A DNA stretch of 60,000 nucleotides from Strigamia acuminata (taxonomy: Eukaryota > Arthropoda > Chilopoda > Geophilomorpha > Linotaeniidae): contig OX442314.1 of the NCBI GenBank assembly GCA_949358305.1, positions 29,003,118 to 29,063,117 on the forward strand, read 5' to 3'. Positions 23,541-36,393 of the stretch are shown here, piece after piece. The notes below the pieces were generated by a model. It searched no databases. It was not told the DNA's origin and was given only the letters and a program-made list of their open reading frames with translations. A program made the translations under genes and the position numbers. The stretch's first letter is position 1; the number at the start of each line of letters is the position of its first letter.

Positions 23541-26500
23541 AATTGCAACGTGCCGCGCTATGCCACACAATGTGCCGCCGCGATAGGCCATTGAACCCGA
23601 ATGTGTGTGATGCGAAACGCGCGAGTACGCGCGCGGAGAACGCGCGGCAATGCTAGCAACAGGAGCGCAACTGCCCAAGAAATTGCTCAACAATAAAAGG
23701 CACGTGGAAGCACGTGCCTGAAACAATAGGCACTTCAAATAAAGTTATTGTTAAAAAACGGGCTTGAAAACCAACAATTACACAATAATTAAGGGGCAAG
23801 AAATGAACTTTGCTGCAATGCAAAGTTCTCAAAATACAGAGAAATGAAAGTTACACTTGTATAAAGAATTGACAATGTTTGAAACCAATAAAAACTACAA
23901 AAACACACTTGTAAAAAACCCAAAACAACACCCAGAATGAATTATTTGACTCAAATTAACCCTAAAACAGTCTTGGAGGTCGTGCAGACGACAGAGTCGG
24001 ATCGGAAGGTTGCTAAAACCTGACGCCAAAACTAGCAATGGGACAGCTAGTTAGAAAACAGCTTTTTCATCAATTATGAACGCTGAAAACCTCACCCAGG
24101 GGTAGAAAATGATGGAGAGAACGTTTTCGCCATCTAAAACGGTCTAAAACGGGTCTAAAATGCCTAAACCGGCGCCTGGAACGTGGCGCAGTTGTTGGGT
24201 CAAATATTGTCAAAAATCAGTGGAAATTTGTCAAATACTGGCAAAAATCTGCTGAAATTTGTCAAAAATTGCCAAATTTTGGCGCAAGTTACGTGAGGTT
24301 TGCGCGCATCCAACTATGACAAAAAATCCATGCGTGTGCACGCGCGATTTACTGGCGCGTTGGAAGCGTTAAAATAAATTTTTCCAATATCTAACACAAT
24401 TTGCACCGAATTATGGCAATTTTTGACAAATTTACATGGATTTTTGCCAGTATTTGACAAATTTCCACGGATTTTTGACAATATTTGACAAATTCCAGAC
24501 AAATTTCAGACAAATTTCAATTAATTTTAGAAATTTTATGAGAAATTTCAGCAAATGTTTGAGGATTGAGGAAATCTTCTGAAATTTGTCAAATATAGGC
24601 AAAAATCTTCTGAAATTTGTCAAATACAGGCAAAAATCTGCTGAAATTTGTCAAAAATTGCCCAAATTCCGTGCAAGTTTTGCAAGTTTTGCGCGCATCA
24701 AATCGTATGCGCGCCTATACTATTGCACGAGCGCATTGACGCGTGATGAACACCGACCACGTTTACGAAGTGAATTCGAGCTACAAAAGTATCGAGTCGC
24801 CATTCTATGATGGAAAAAAAAAATTAAGTGTAAACAAACAAAATAAAAACTTTAATATACAAGAAACGTACAATTCCACTCAACTTTGTTTCAAATTTTA
24901 TTTATTGGATCATTGAAAATAAACAGTAGTGTTGTGCACTGTACGCTTAAGTGTATACCGGCGATGCGTTGTTTTGTGGTGGGGATTTGCCTCGATAATT
25001 GATCTTTTCTCTTTGTTTGCAATATTTTTTTGGCCTTTTTTGTTGATTTTTCGGTTTGAAATTGTTTTTTTCCGGTGTAATTTAAGTGGTGGAAGGTTGT
25101 TGGCGTGTGTTGAGGGTAATTTTGGCGGTTTTTGGGTCGGGATTAGTGTTTTCTGCGATTTTTGATCGGTATTTGGGGTTTGATGCAGCGGATAGCGCAT
25201 GCGAATCGCCGTCGACCGTAGCATTAGCAATTGCAACCTGCCGCGCTATGCCACACAATGTGCCGCCGCGATAGGCCATCGAATCCGAATGTGTGTGATG
25301 CGAAACGCGAGTACGCGCGCGGAGAACGCGCGGCAATGCTAGCAACAGGAGCGCAACTGCCCAAGAAATTGCTCAACAATAAAAGGCACGTGGAAGCACG
25401 TGCCTGAAACAATAGGCACTTCAAATAAAGTTATTGTTAAAAAACGGGCTTGAAAACCAACAATTACACAATAATTAAGGGGCAAGAAATGAACTTTGCT
25501 GCAATGCAAAGTTCTCAAAATACAGAGAAATGAAAGTTACACTTGTATAAAGAATTGACAATGTTTGAAACCAATAAAAACTACAAAAACACACTTGTAA
25601 AAAACCCAAAACAACCCCCAGAATGAATTATTTGACTCAAATTAACCCTAAAACGGTCTTGGAGGTCGTGCAGACGACAGAGTCGGATCGGAAGGTTGCT
25701 AAAACCTGACGCCAAAACTAGCAATGGGACAGCTAGTTAGAAAACAGCTTTTTCATCAATCATGAACGCTGAAAACCTCACCCAGGGGTAGAAAATGATG
25801 GAGAGAACGTTTTCGCCATCTAAAACGGTCTAAAACGGGTCTAAAATGCCTAAACCGGCACCTGGAACGTGGCGCAGTTGTTGGGTCAAATATTGTCAAA
25901 AATCAGTGAAAATTTGTCAAATACTGGCAAAAATCTGCTGAAATTTGTCAAAAATTGCCAAATTTTGGCGCAAGTTACGTGAGGTTTGCGCGCATCCAAC
26001 TATGACGAAAAATCCATGCGTGTGCACGCGCGATTTACTGGCGCGTTGGAAGCGTTAAAATAAATTTTTCCAATATCTAACACAATTTGCACCGAATTAT
26101 GGCAATTTTTGACAAATTTACATGGATTTTTGCCAGTATTTGACAAATTTCCACGGATTTTTGACAATATTTGACAAATTCCAGACAAATTTCAGACAAA
26201 TTTCAATTAATTTTTGAAATTTTATGAGAAATTTCAGCAAATGTTTGAGGATTGAGGAAATCTTCTGAAATTTGTCAAATATAGGCAAAAATCTTCTGAA
26301 ATTTGTCAAATACAGGCAAAAATCTGCTGAAATTTGTCAAAAATTGCCCAAATTCCGTGCAAGTTTTGCAAGTTTTGCGCGCATCAAATCGTATGCGCGC
26401 CTATACTATTGCACGAGCGCATTGACGCGTGATGAACACCGACCACGTTTACGAAGTGAATTCGAGCTACAAAAGTATCGAGTCGCCATTCTATAATGGA

Positions 26501-29500
26501 AAAAAAAAATTAAGTGTAAACAAACAAAATAAAAACTTTAATATACAAGAAACGTACAATTCCACTCAACTTTGTTTCAAATTTTATTTATTGGATCATT
26601 GAAAATAAACAGTAGTGTTGTGCACTGTACGCTTAAGTGTATACCGGCGATGCGTTGTTTTGTGGTGGGGATTTGCCTCGATAATTGATCTTTTCTCTTT
26701 GTTTGCAATATTTTTTTGGCCTTTTTTGTTGATTTTTCGGTTTGAAATTGTTTTTTTCCGGTGTAATTTAAGTGGTGGAAGGTTGTTGGCGTGTGTTGAG
26801 GGTAATTTTGGCGGTTTTTGGGTCGGGATTAGTGTTTTCTGCGATTTTTTATCGGTATTTGGGGTTTGATGCAGCGGATAGCGCATGCGAATCGCCGTCG
26901 ACCGTAGCATTAGCAATTGCAACGTGCCGCGCTATGCCACACAATGTGCCGCCGCGATATGCCATCGAATCCGAATGTGTGTGATGCGAAACGCGAGTAC
27001 GCGCGCGGAGAACGCGCGGCAATGCTAGCAACAGGAGCGCAACTGCCCAAGAAATTGCTCAACAATAAAAGGCACGTGCCTGAAACAATAGGCACTTCAA
27101 ATAAAGTTATTGTTAAAAAACGGGCTTGAAAACCAACAATTACACAATAATTAAGGGGCAAGAAATGAACTTTGCTGCAATGCAAAGTTCTCAAAATACA
27201 GAGAAATGAAAGTTACACTTGTATAAAGAATTGACAATGTTTGAAACCAATAAAAACTACAAAAACACACTTGTAAAAAACCCAAAACAACCCCCAGAAT
27301 GAATTATTTGACTCAAATTAACCCTAAAACGGTCTTGGAGGTCGTGCAGACGACAGAGTCGGATCGGAAGGTTGCTAAAACCTGACGCCAAAACTAGCAA
27401 TGGGACAGCTAGTTAGAAAACAGCTTTTTCATCAATCATGAACGCTGAAAACCTCACCCAGGGGTAGAAAATGATGGAGAGAACGTTTTCGCCATCTAAA
27501 ACGGTCTAAAACGGGTCTAAAATGCCTAAACCGGCGCCTGGAACGTGGCGCAGTTGTTGGGTCAAATATTGTCAAAAATCAGTGGAAATTTGTCAAATAC
27601 TGGCAAAAATCTGCTGAAATTTGTCAAAAATTGCCAAATTTTGGCGCAAGTTACGTGAGGTTTGCGCGCATCCAACTATGACGAAAAATCCATGCGTGTG
27701 CACGCGCGATTTACTGGCGCGTTGGAAGCGTTAAAATAAATTTTTCCAATATCTAACACAATTTGCACCGAATTATGGCAATTTTTGACAAATTTACATG
27801 GATTTTTGCCAGTATTTGACAAATTTCCACGGATTTTTGACAATATTTGACAAATTCCAGACAAATTTCAGACAAATTTCAATTAATTTTTGAAATTTTA
27901 TGAGAAATTTCAGCAAATGTTTGAGGATTGAGGAAATCTTCTGAAATTTGTCAAATATAGGCAAAAATCTTCTGAAATTTGTCAAATACAGGCAAAAATC
28001 TGCTGAAATTTGTCAAAAATTGCCCAAATTCCGTGCAAGTTTTGCAAGTTTTGCGCGCATCAAATCGTATGCGCGCCTATACTATTGCACGAGCGCATTG
28101 ACGCGTGATGAACACCGACCACGTTTACGAAGTGAATTCGAGCTACAAAAGTATCGAGTCGCCATTCTATGATGGAAAAAAAAAATTAAGTGTAAACAAA
28201 CAAAATAAAAACTTTAATATACAAGAAACGTACAATTCCACTCAACTTTGTTTCAAATTTTATTTATTGGATCATTGAAAATAAACAGTAGTGTTGTGCA
28301 CTGTACGCTTAAGTGTATACCGGCGATGCGTTGTTTTGTGGTGGGGATTTGCCTCGATAATTGATCTTTTCTCTTTGTTTGCAATATTTTTTTGGCCTTT
28401 TTTGTTGATTTTTCGGTTTGAAATTGTTTTTTTCCGGTGTAATTTAAGTGGTGGAAGGTTGTTGGCGTGTGTTGAGGGTAATTTTGGCGGTTTTTGGGTC
28501 GGGATTAGTGTTTTCTGCGATTTTTTATCGGTATTTGGGGTTTGATGCAGCGGATAGCGCATGCGAATCGCCGTCGACCGTAGCATTAGCAATTGCAACG
28601 TGCCGCGCTATGCCACACAATGTGCCGCCGCGATATGCCATCGAATCCGAATGTGTGTGATGCGAAACGCGAGTACGCGCGCGGAGAACGCGCGGCAATG
28701 CTAGCAACAGGAGCGCAACTGCCCAAGAAATTGCTCAACAATAAAAGGCACGTGCCTGAAACAATAGGCACTTCAAATAAAGTTATTGTTAAAAAACGGG
28801 CTTGAAAACCAACAATTACACAATAATTAAGGGGCAAGAAATGAACTTTGCTGCAATGCAAAGTTCTCAAAATACAGAGAAATGAAAGTTACACTTGTAT
28901 AAAGAATTGACAATGTTTGAAACCAATAAAAACTACAAAAACACACTTGTAAAAAACCCAAAACAACCCCCAGAATGAATTATTTGACTCAAATTAACCC
29001 TAAAACGGTCTTGGAGGTCGTGCAGACGACAGAGTCGGATCGGAAGGTTGCTAAAACCTGACGCCAAAACTAGCAATGGGACAGCTAGTTAGAAAACAGC
29101 TTTTTCATCAATCATGAACGCTGAAAACCTCACCCAGGGGTAGAAAATGATGGAGAGAACGTTTTCGCCATCTAAAACGGTCTAAAACGGGTCTAAAATG
29201 CCTAAACCGGCGCCTGGAACGTGGCGCAGTTGTTGGGTCAAATATTGTCAAAAATCAGTGGAAATTTGTCAAATACTGGCAAAAATCTGCTGAAATTTGT
29301 CAAAAATTGCCAAATTTTGGCGCAAGTTACGTGAGGTTTGCGCGCATCCAACTATGACGAAAAATCCATGCGTGTGCACGCGCGATTTACTGGCGCGTTG
29401 GAAGCGTTAAAATAAATTTTTCCAATATCTAACACAATTTGCACCGAATTATGGCAATTTTTGACAAATTTACATGGATTTTTGCCAGTATTTGACAAAT

Positions 29501-32500
29501 TTCCACGGATTTTTGACAATATTTGACAAATTCCAGACAAATTTCAGACAAATTTCAATTAATTTTTGAAATTTTATGAGAAATTTCAGCAAATGTTTGA
29601 GGATTGAGGAAATCTTCTGAAATTTGTCAAATATAGGCAAAAATCTTCTGAAATTTGTCAAATACAGGCAAAAATCTGCTGAAATTTGTCAAAAATTGCC
29701 CAAATTCCGTGCAAGTTTTGCAAGTTTTGCGCGCATCAAATCGTATGCGCGCCTATACTATTGCACGAGCGCATTGACGCGTGATGAACACCGACCACGT
29801 TTACGAAGTGAATTCGAGCTACAAAAGTATCGAGTCGCCATTCTATGATGGAAAAAAAAAATTAAGTGTAAACAAACAAAATAAAAACTTTAATATACAA
29901 GAAACGTACAATTCCACTCAACTTTGTTTCAAATTTTATTTATTGGATCATTGAAAATAAACAGTAGTGTTGTGCACTGTACGCTTAAGTGTATACCGGC
30001 GATGCGTTGTTTTGTGGTGGGGATTTGCCTCGATAATTGATCTTTTCTCTTTGTTTGCAATATTTTTTTGGCCTTTTTTGTTGATTTTTCGGTTTGAAAT
30101 TGTTTTTTTCCGGTGTAATTTAAGTGGTGGAAGGTTGTTGGCGTGTGTTGAGGGTAATTTTGGCGGTTTTTGGGTCGGGATTAGTGTTTTCTGCGATTTT
30201 TTATCGGTATTTGGGGTTTGATGCAGCGGATAGCGCATGCGAATCGCCGTCGACCGTAGCATTAGCAATTGCAACGTGCCGCGCTATGCCACACAATGTG
30301 CCGCCGCGATATGCCATCGAATCCGAATGTGTGTGATGCGAAACGCGAGTACGCGCGCGGAGAACGCGCGGCAATGCTAGCAACAGGAGCGCAACTGCCC
30401 AAGAAATTGCTCAACAATAAAAGGCACGTGGAAGCACGTGCCTGAAACAATAGGCACTTCAAATAAAGTTATTGTTAAAAAACGGGCTTGAAAACCAACA
30501 ATTACACAATAATTAAGGGGCAAGAAATGAACTTTGCTGCAATGCAAAGTTCTCAAAATACAGAGAAATGAAAGTTACACTTGTATAAAGAATTGACAAT
30601 GTTTGAAACCAATAAAAACTACAAAAACACACTTGTAAAAAACCCAAAACAACCCCCAGAATGAATTATTTGACTCAAATTAACCCTAAAACGGTCTTGG
30701 AGGTCGTGCAGACGACAGAGTCGGATCGGAAGGTTGCTAAAGCCTGACGCCAAAACTAGCAATGGGACAGCTAGTTAGAAAACAGCTTTTTCATCAATCA
30801 TGAACGCTGAAAACCTCACCCAGGGGTAGAAAATGATGGAGAGAACGTTTTCGCCATCTAAAACGGTCTAAAACGGGTCTAAAATGCCTAAACCGGCACC
30901 TGGAACGTGGCGCAGTTGTTGGGTCAAATATTGTCAAAAATCAGTGGAAATTTGTCAAATACTGGCAAAAATCTGCTGAAATTTGTCAAAAATTGCCAAA
31001 TTTTGGCGCAAGTTACGTGAGGTTTGCGCGCATCCAACTATGACGAAAAATCCATGCGTGTGCACGCGCGATTTACTGGCGCGTTGGAAGCGTTAAAATA
31101 AATTTTTCCAATATCTAACACAATTTGCACCGAATTATGGCAATTTTTGACAAATTTACATGGATTTTTGCCAGTATTTTACAAATTTCCACGGATTTTT
31201 GACAATATTTGACAAATTCCAGACAAATTTCAGACAAATTTCAATTAATTTTTGAAATTTTATGAGAAATTTCAGCAAATGTTTGAGGATTGAGGAAATC
31301 TTCTGAAATTTGTCAAATATAGGCAAAAATCTTCTGAAATTTGTCAAATACAGGCAAAAATCTGCTGAAATTTGTCAAAAATTGCCCAAATTCCGTGCAA
31401 GTTTTGCAAGTTTTGCGCGCATCAAATCGTATGCGCGCCTATACTATTGCACGAGCGCATTGACGCGTGATGAACACCGACCACGTTTACGAAGTGAATT
31501 CGAGCTACAAAAGTATCGAGTCGCCATTCTATGATGGAAAAAAAAAATTAAGTGTAAACAAACAAAATAAAAACTTTAATATACAAGAAACGTACAATTC
31601 CACTCAACTTTGTTTCAAATTTTATTTATTGGATCATTGAAAATAAACAGTAGTGTTGTGCACTGTACGCTTAAGTGTATACCGGCGATGCGTTGTTTTG
31701 TGGTGGGGATTTGCCTCGATAATTGATCTTTTCTCTTTGTTTGCAATATTTTTTTGGCCTTTTTTGTTGATTTTTCGGTTTGAAATTGTTTTTTTCCGGT
31801 GTAATTTAAGTGGTGGAAGGTTGTTGGCGTGTGTTGAGGGTAATTTTGGCGGTTTTTGGGTCGGGATTAGTGTTTTCTGCGATTTTTTATCGGTATTTGG
31901 GGTTTGATGCAGCGGATAGCGCATGCGAATCGCCGTCGACCGTAGCATTAGCAATTGCAACGTGCCGCGCTATGCCACACAATGTGCCGCTGCGATATGC
32001 CATCGAATCCGAATGTGTGTGATGCGAAACGCGAGTACGCGCGCGGAGAACGCGCGGCAATGCTAGCAACAGGAGCGCAACTGCCCAAGAAATTGCTCAA
32101 CAATAAAAGGCACGTGCCTGAAACAATAGGCACTTCAAATAAAGTTATTGTTAAAAAACGGGCTTGAAAACCAACAATTACACAATAATTAAGGGGCAAG
32201 AAATGAACTTTGCTGCAATGCAAAGTTCTCAAAATACAGAGAAATGAAAGTTACACTTGTATAAAGAATTGACAATGTTTGAAACCAATAAAAACTACAA
32301 AAACACACTTGTAAAAAACCCAAAACAACCCCCAGAATGAATTATTTGACTCAAATTAACCCTAAAACGGTCTTGGAGGTCGTGCAGACGACAGAGTCGG
32401 ATCGGAAGGTTGCTAAAACCTGACGCCAAAACTAGCAATGGGACAGCTAGTTAGAAAACAGCTTTTTCATCAATCATGAACGCTGAAAACCTCACCCAGG

Positions 32501-33188
32501 GGTAGAAAATGATGGAGAGAACGTTTTCGCCATCTAAAACGGTCTAAAACGGGTCTAAAATGCCTAAACCGGCGCCTGGAACGTGGCGCAGTTGTTGGGT
32601 CAAATATTGTCAAAAATCAGTGGAAATTTGTCAAATACTGGCAAAAATCTGCTGAAATTTGTCAAAAATTGCCAAATTTTGGCGCAAGTTACGTGAGGTT
32701 TGCGCGCATCCAACTATGACGAAAAATCCATGCGTGTGCACGCGCGATTTACTGGCGCGTTGGAAGCGTTAAAATAAATTTTTCCAATATCTAACACAAT
32801 TTGCACCGAATTATGGCAATTTTTGACAAATTTACATGGATTTTTGCCAGTATTTGACAAATTTCCACGGATTTTTGACAATATTTGACAAATTCCAGAC
32901 AAATTTCAGACAAATTTCAATTAATTTTTGAAATTTTATGAGAAATTTCAGCAAATGTTTGAGGATTGAGGAAATCTTCTGAAATTTGTCAAATATAGGC
33001 AAAAATCTTCTGAAATTTGTCAAATACAGGCAAAAATCTGCTGAAATTTGTCAAAAATTGCCCAAATTCCGTGCAAGTTTTGCAAGTTTTGCGCGCATCA
33101 AATCGTATGCGCGCCTATACTATTGCACGAGCGCATTGACGCGTGATGAACACCGACCACGTTTACGAAGTGAATTCGAGCTACAAAA
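23541..33188 (+). repeat. Satellite array B, upstream of the Gypsy insertion
   Basis: A partial unit (23541-24834, part of the right palindrome arm) is followed by units beginning at 24835 (1686 bp), 26521 (1676), 28197 (1676), 29873 (1686) and 31559 (short form, interrupted at 33188). Removing the Gypsy element restores the 1676-bp spacing to the next unit start at 42729. Unit 24835 shares private variants with the first unit of the window (TTTTTGATCGG, CCTGCCGCG, GATAGGCC). Scattered single changes occur, for example near 25907, 26494, 30741, 31180 and 31991. Confidence 0.94.
33185..33188. other. Target-site duplication AAAA, left
   Basis: The undisturbed unit reads GAGCTACAAAAGTATCGAG. 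The element splits it so that AAAA precedes the 5' LTR here and follows the 3' LTR at 42679-42682. A 4-bp duplication is possible for Gypsy-type integrases. Homopolymer sequence makes the exact length slightly ambiguous. Confidence 0.8.
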
Positions 33189-34191
33189 TGTCACGGCCCG
33201 GCATTTACGCGCTTTGTAATCCTCACCTAATTGTTGTGTTGTGCGCGTTATTCCGTGTGTTTTCCACCATTGTTAAAACTCTCAATAAATCCCTAAACCT
33301 ATTTGTGTTTGAATTTGAGTTTTGATTTGTCCTCATTTCTTATTCATGTTTATCCCTTGATTTGGTCTGGTGTGGCTCAATTCTGCCACATCAGACTAGT
33401 CTAAGTTGTGTATTTCCCACTGTTACCCCTCCTGATTTCGTTTAGTTTATCCTACCTAATTTAAATGTTTAGTCACTCGCGACTGACTCATCGCGATGAT
33501 TATTCACGAGCGCGCCTGATTGGCTTACGCGTGCTTGACTCATGGTTTTCCCCTCGTTTTCTGTGATGGACTTGGCCCAAGTTCACTTCTGAGCTGTTTC
33601 AGCCAAGTCTGATCAGAAGGCGTAAGACCATGAGCTATCGTAAGTGCCTTAACTGGCCGTTGTGCATTTGGCAGTCTCTCCTGTGTTAACTCACAGTATA
33701 ACTCCATGCCACGTAATTGTGCATGTTTGAGTATATTCATGGTCATATCGCGTGTCTAAATTCCGCGTGTCATCTTTGTTTCCTTTCCTTTCGATGTTCT
33801 TTTGTGTTTACACGACGTTTTATGCCGCTGACGTGCCTCTGGACTAGAAATTAGATTCAAGTAGCTAATGAGTTGTTTATTTCGTCTTTTGCGCGCGATT
33901 AGTGCGCGCTTGCTCGGTCTGGCCGCTCCGCCATTAGGAGTCCCTGCCAGATTAGCTTAAGCCACGTTTGCGTTGTTAATTCCGCACGTGAGCATTACTT
34001 CTTCCATTTTTAAGGCTCCAACAAACCCGGTAAAATTTGTGAAATGATCGAATAGGGGAATAAGCTTGCCGCCACCCTCCAGGCTGCTTATTGTTGCCCG
34101 GGCCCTTATTCGGGACCAGGCTCTCCCAGTATCGTAACTGGTGCGCCTTTCAAACGCGGTTTCCAATACCAGAAACAACCGGTTCATGACA
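33189..34191 (+). repeat. 5' LTR of the Gypsy element
   Basis: 1003 bp, starting TGTCACGGCC and ending GGTTCATGACA, so the termini are the inverted pair TGTCA/TGACA. It matches 41676-42678 wherever compared. An AATAAA lies at 33284-33289. Minus-strand frames inside it are non-coding by-products. Confidence 0.95.
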
Positions 34192-34193
34192 CG

Positions 34194-34211
34194 TGGTGCC
34201 GAAACCCGGGA
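34194..34211 (+). other. Primer-binding site, tRNA-Phe
   Basis: TGGTGCCGAAACCCGGGA starts 2 nt after the 5' LTR. Its complement is the last 18 nt of a metazoan-type tRNA-Phe (acceptor TTTCGGC, discriminator A, CCA). The primer assignment rests on known tRNA sequence. Confidence 0.85.
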
Positions 34212-34404
34212 CCTTGTTGGAGTTTATTCAGTCTAGCGCATATAAACTAGTTGCTATTTAACAAGCATTAGTGGCGTTTTTTAGAGACTATTTTGCCGAA
34301 AGGAAGGTTTCAGAGTAACTAACTTTTCATAGTACTCGCGTATCGTTTAATTACGGTGCGCATCATTTGCAGTGAGCTGCTATTTCCCTTATTGTCTCAC
34401 TAAT

Positions 34405-36393
34405 ATGGCAAATAAGGAAGAAACTCCCGAGAAAAAAAGAGGGATGTTTGCCGACCTCATAGATCGTTGGGATCCTGTGCGTTTACGCGAGGAGAGACAG
34501 CGACGTGAGGGAGCAGAGCGAATGCGCGGTCTGAGACCGGGCGCTCTTCGTGGGATGCTGGAGGAAATACCAACAGATTCCACTGACCAGCCTAGCTCTA
34601 TGGAAAGAGATATAAACCCCACATTGGAGGGGCCGATAAGCGTGCATACAGTAACCCCGGCCAGCGTTATAGCTGGTTTGGGAGAAGAAGCGCGTTTGCA
34701 AAACATTGCTTCGGCTCCAGCAAGAAATGAATCAGAAGCGCCACCAGAGGTGCCTGGTTTGGGGGCTTATCTCCATGATATGGAGGTGGCAATTTCCGCA
34801 AGACTGGATCGGGCCATAAATGCACAATTGCATGGTTGGGCCGAGGATACGGTCGAACGTGTAAGGAAAGTGGTGGAGGACTGTGCTGCTCGACAACCGC
34901 CGTTGGCGGCTGGAATTCCATTAATTCCGCCGCCACAGGAACCTCATATCCTCCTGGGCGTGTCGGGGCGGACGGTTCCCCAAATTATACCTCGTTCCAC
35001 TGGAGACGCGTCTGTAATTCTAACGCCAAGTGAGATAATATTGGGTGGGGCCCGTGCAGCACCCAGTGTGCAGGGGAGAATCCATGTGCAGTCTCGTGAA
35101 GTGGATCCAGCCGTTATCCAAATTAACAGCGAAATAATGCGATCAATAATTCGCAGTAAGGCATCGGTAGTGGGTGCACCGCCATCCATACCGTTGAGCC
35201 AGCTGGAAAGAGAGAGAAATTCTCAAAGTGGGCAGCGGCCAAGGCCTAATGTTCCGCTTCAGACTGGTGCTGTTCCACAAATACCTGTATTTCAATATAC
35301 AGGGCAATTACCGCAACAACAATGGCGGCAGCAGCCACAGCAGTTTGCCCGAACTTCCGGTATGAGGATGGGGAAGTTACCGGAGTTCGATGTTAGCAAG
35401 GGCGCCTATAACGCAGTAGATTTGTTTCTCACTCAACTGCGAGCCCATTTCTTTACTTCGGGAATGGCGGAGTCGGTGTATCTTGAGTACTATGTGCCTC
35501 AAGCTTTAAAAGGCGAGGCTCTGGACTGGTACATTGATTTGCTTCCGAAGCCTGAGTTTTGGGATGAGTTCGCGCATTTGTTTAAAGACGCGTTCTCTCT
35601 CACCGTCGCTGAAGCTACTGTCAATTTGGCGGAAAAGCGACAGGCGATGGGGGAGCCAACTGCGAAATTCTTGCGCGAGACTAACCGATTCCTACAAAAA
35701 ACAGGGATAGTTGGGGACAGCCAAAAATGGGATATAGCCCAACGACGACTGCAACCTGACGTTGCGGAAGTCATGCGTCAAATGGGCGTATTAACCTTGT
35801 CACAAGCCATTGTTAGGGGACAGCAAGCAGATAGCGAGCTGCAACTACGATCTCTCCATAAAAAAGATTTTGACCTGCACGGGGTTAAGCGAGGCCAAAT
35901 GCCGGTTCCCCAGCATGCAGCTCAGACTAAGCAAGAAGCCGCCGTGAAGAAACCGGTTGAGGCGACTAAGAACCCGACTCGACATTTTTTCACGCGCAAT
36001 AAGGTTGCGGCCGTGATGGAAGTCTTGGGTGAATTAGAGGAAGGTGGCATGTTTGATGATGACAATCAAAGCGTAATGGCACAGACAGTCCGTAGTATTA
36101 TGGCTGCAAAAACTGTGCCTATTGTTGGAACAGAGCCACCGGTAGAGACTGTAGAACCTCATGTCTGCAGTCAAAACAACTCCTTCGCTCAGGGCTCCGG
36201 CCCGCCTAAGGACATTAAGTTGCCACCCGGAGCGGAGTGGGCTAAAAACAGGCGCGATCGGTGGTATATGCGTGACATTAAATTGAACGCTCCGCTATGC
36301 CCGCACTGTTATAAACCCTGGGTCGTTCCGGGAAACGAGAGAGGGCCCCCACTGAAGTCCGACGCCAAAGTGGTGGACCCAAAGAAGAAGTAG
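34405..36393 (+). CDS. Gag polyprotein of the Gypsy element
   Basis: 662 codons from the first ATG of the frame at 34405 (the frame is open a little upstream, but without ATG). Gag would form the cytoplasmic virus-like particle that packages element RNA. The N-terminal ~100 residues are highly charged and the middle is Pro-rich. Residues ~320-500 (from LPEFDVSKG through the tryptophan-containing DWYIDLLPKPEFW region) resemble the retrotransposon Gag capsid domain. Near the C-terminus CPHC (residues 632-635) is a lone Cys pair; no classical CCHC knuckle is present. It ends with TAG at 36391. The pol frame is open from 36315, giving a 79-nt overlap in the -1 frame. Confidence 0.88.
   Translation: MANKEETPEKKRGMFADLIDRWDPVRLREERQRREGAERMRGLRPGALRGMLEEIPTDSTDQPSSMERDINPTLEGPISVHTVTPASVIAGLGEEARLQNIASAPARNESEAPPEVPGLGAYLHDMEVAISARLDRAINAQLHGWAEDTVERVRKVVEDCAARQPPLAAGIPLIPPPQEPHILLGVSGRTVPQIIPRSTGDASVILTPSEIILGGARAAPSVQGRIHVQSREVDPAVIQINSEIMRSIIRSKASVVGAPPSIPLSQLERERNSQSGQRPRPNVPLQTGAVPQIPVFQYTGQLPQQQWRQQPQQFARTSGMRMGKLPEFDVSKGAYNAVDLFLTQLRAHFFTSGMAESVYLEYYVPQALKGEALDWYIDLLPKPEFWDEFAHLFKDAFSLTVAEATVNLAEKRQAMGEPTAKFLRETNRFLQKTGIVGDSQKWDIAQRRLQPDVAEVMRQMGVLTLSQAIVRGQQADSELQLRSLHKKDFDLHGVKRGQMPVPQHAAQTKQEAAVKKPVEATKNPTRHFFTRNKVAAVMEVLGELEEGGMFDDDNQSVMAQTVRSIMAAKTVPIVGTEPPVETVEPHVCSQNNSFAQGSGPPKDIKLPPGAEWAKNRRDRWYMRDIKLNAPLCPHCYKPWVVPGNERGPPLKSDAKVVDPKKK

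Larger units (their letters stand above)
22512..26374 (-). repeat. Right arm of the giant inverted repeat
   Basis: Mirror image of 17475-21337. It passes without a break into satellite array B, whereas the left arm ends at a spacer. The palindrome was therefore built by inverting array sequence around the core. Arm length is 3863 bp and the central spacer 21338-22511 is itself made of smaller inverted repeats. Confidence 0.9.

Noticed and set aside
17475-26374. Palindrome as a pure assembly artefact
   Set aside because: Not excluded, but arms differ at several bases, the outer edge is more diverged, and the two ends pass into different sequences, which a simple read-through chimera would not give.
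33957-34187. 76-codon minus-strand frame in the Gypsy LTR (and 42444-42674)
   Set aside because: Antisense within a non-coding LTR, no domain, present twice because LTRs are duplicated.
35499-35774. Antisense frames within gag and pol of the LTR elements
   Set aside because: Shadows of the conserved sense-strand polyproteins.
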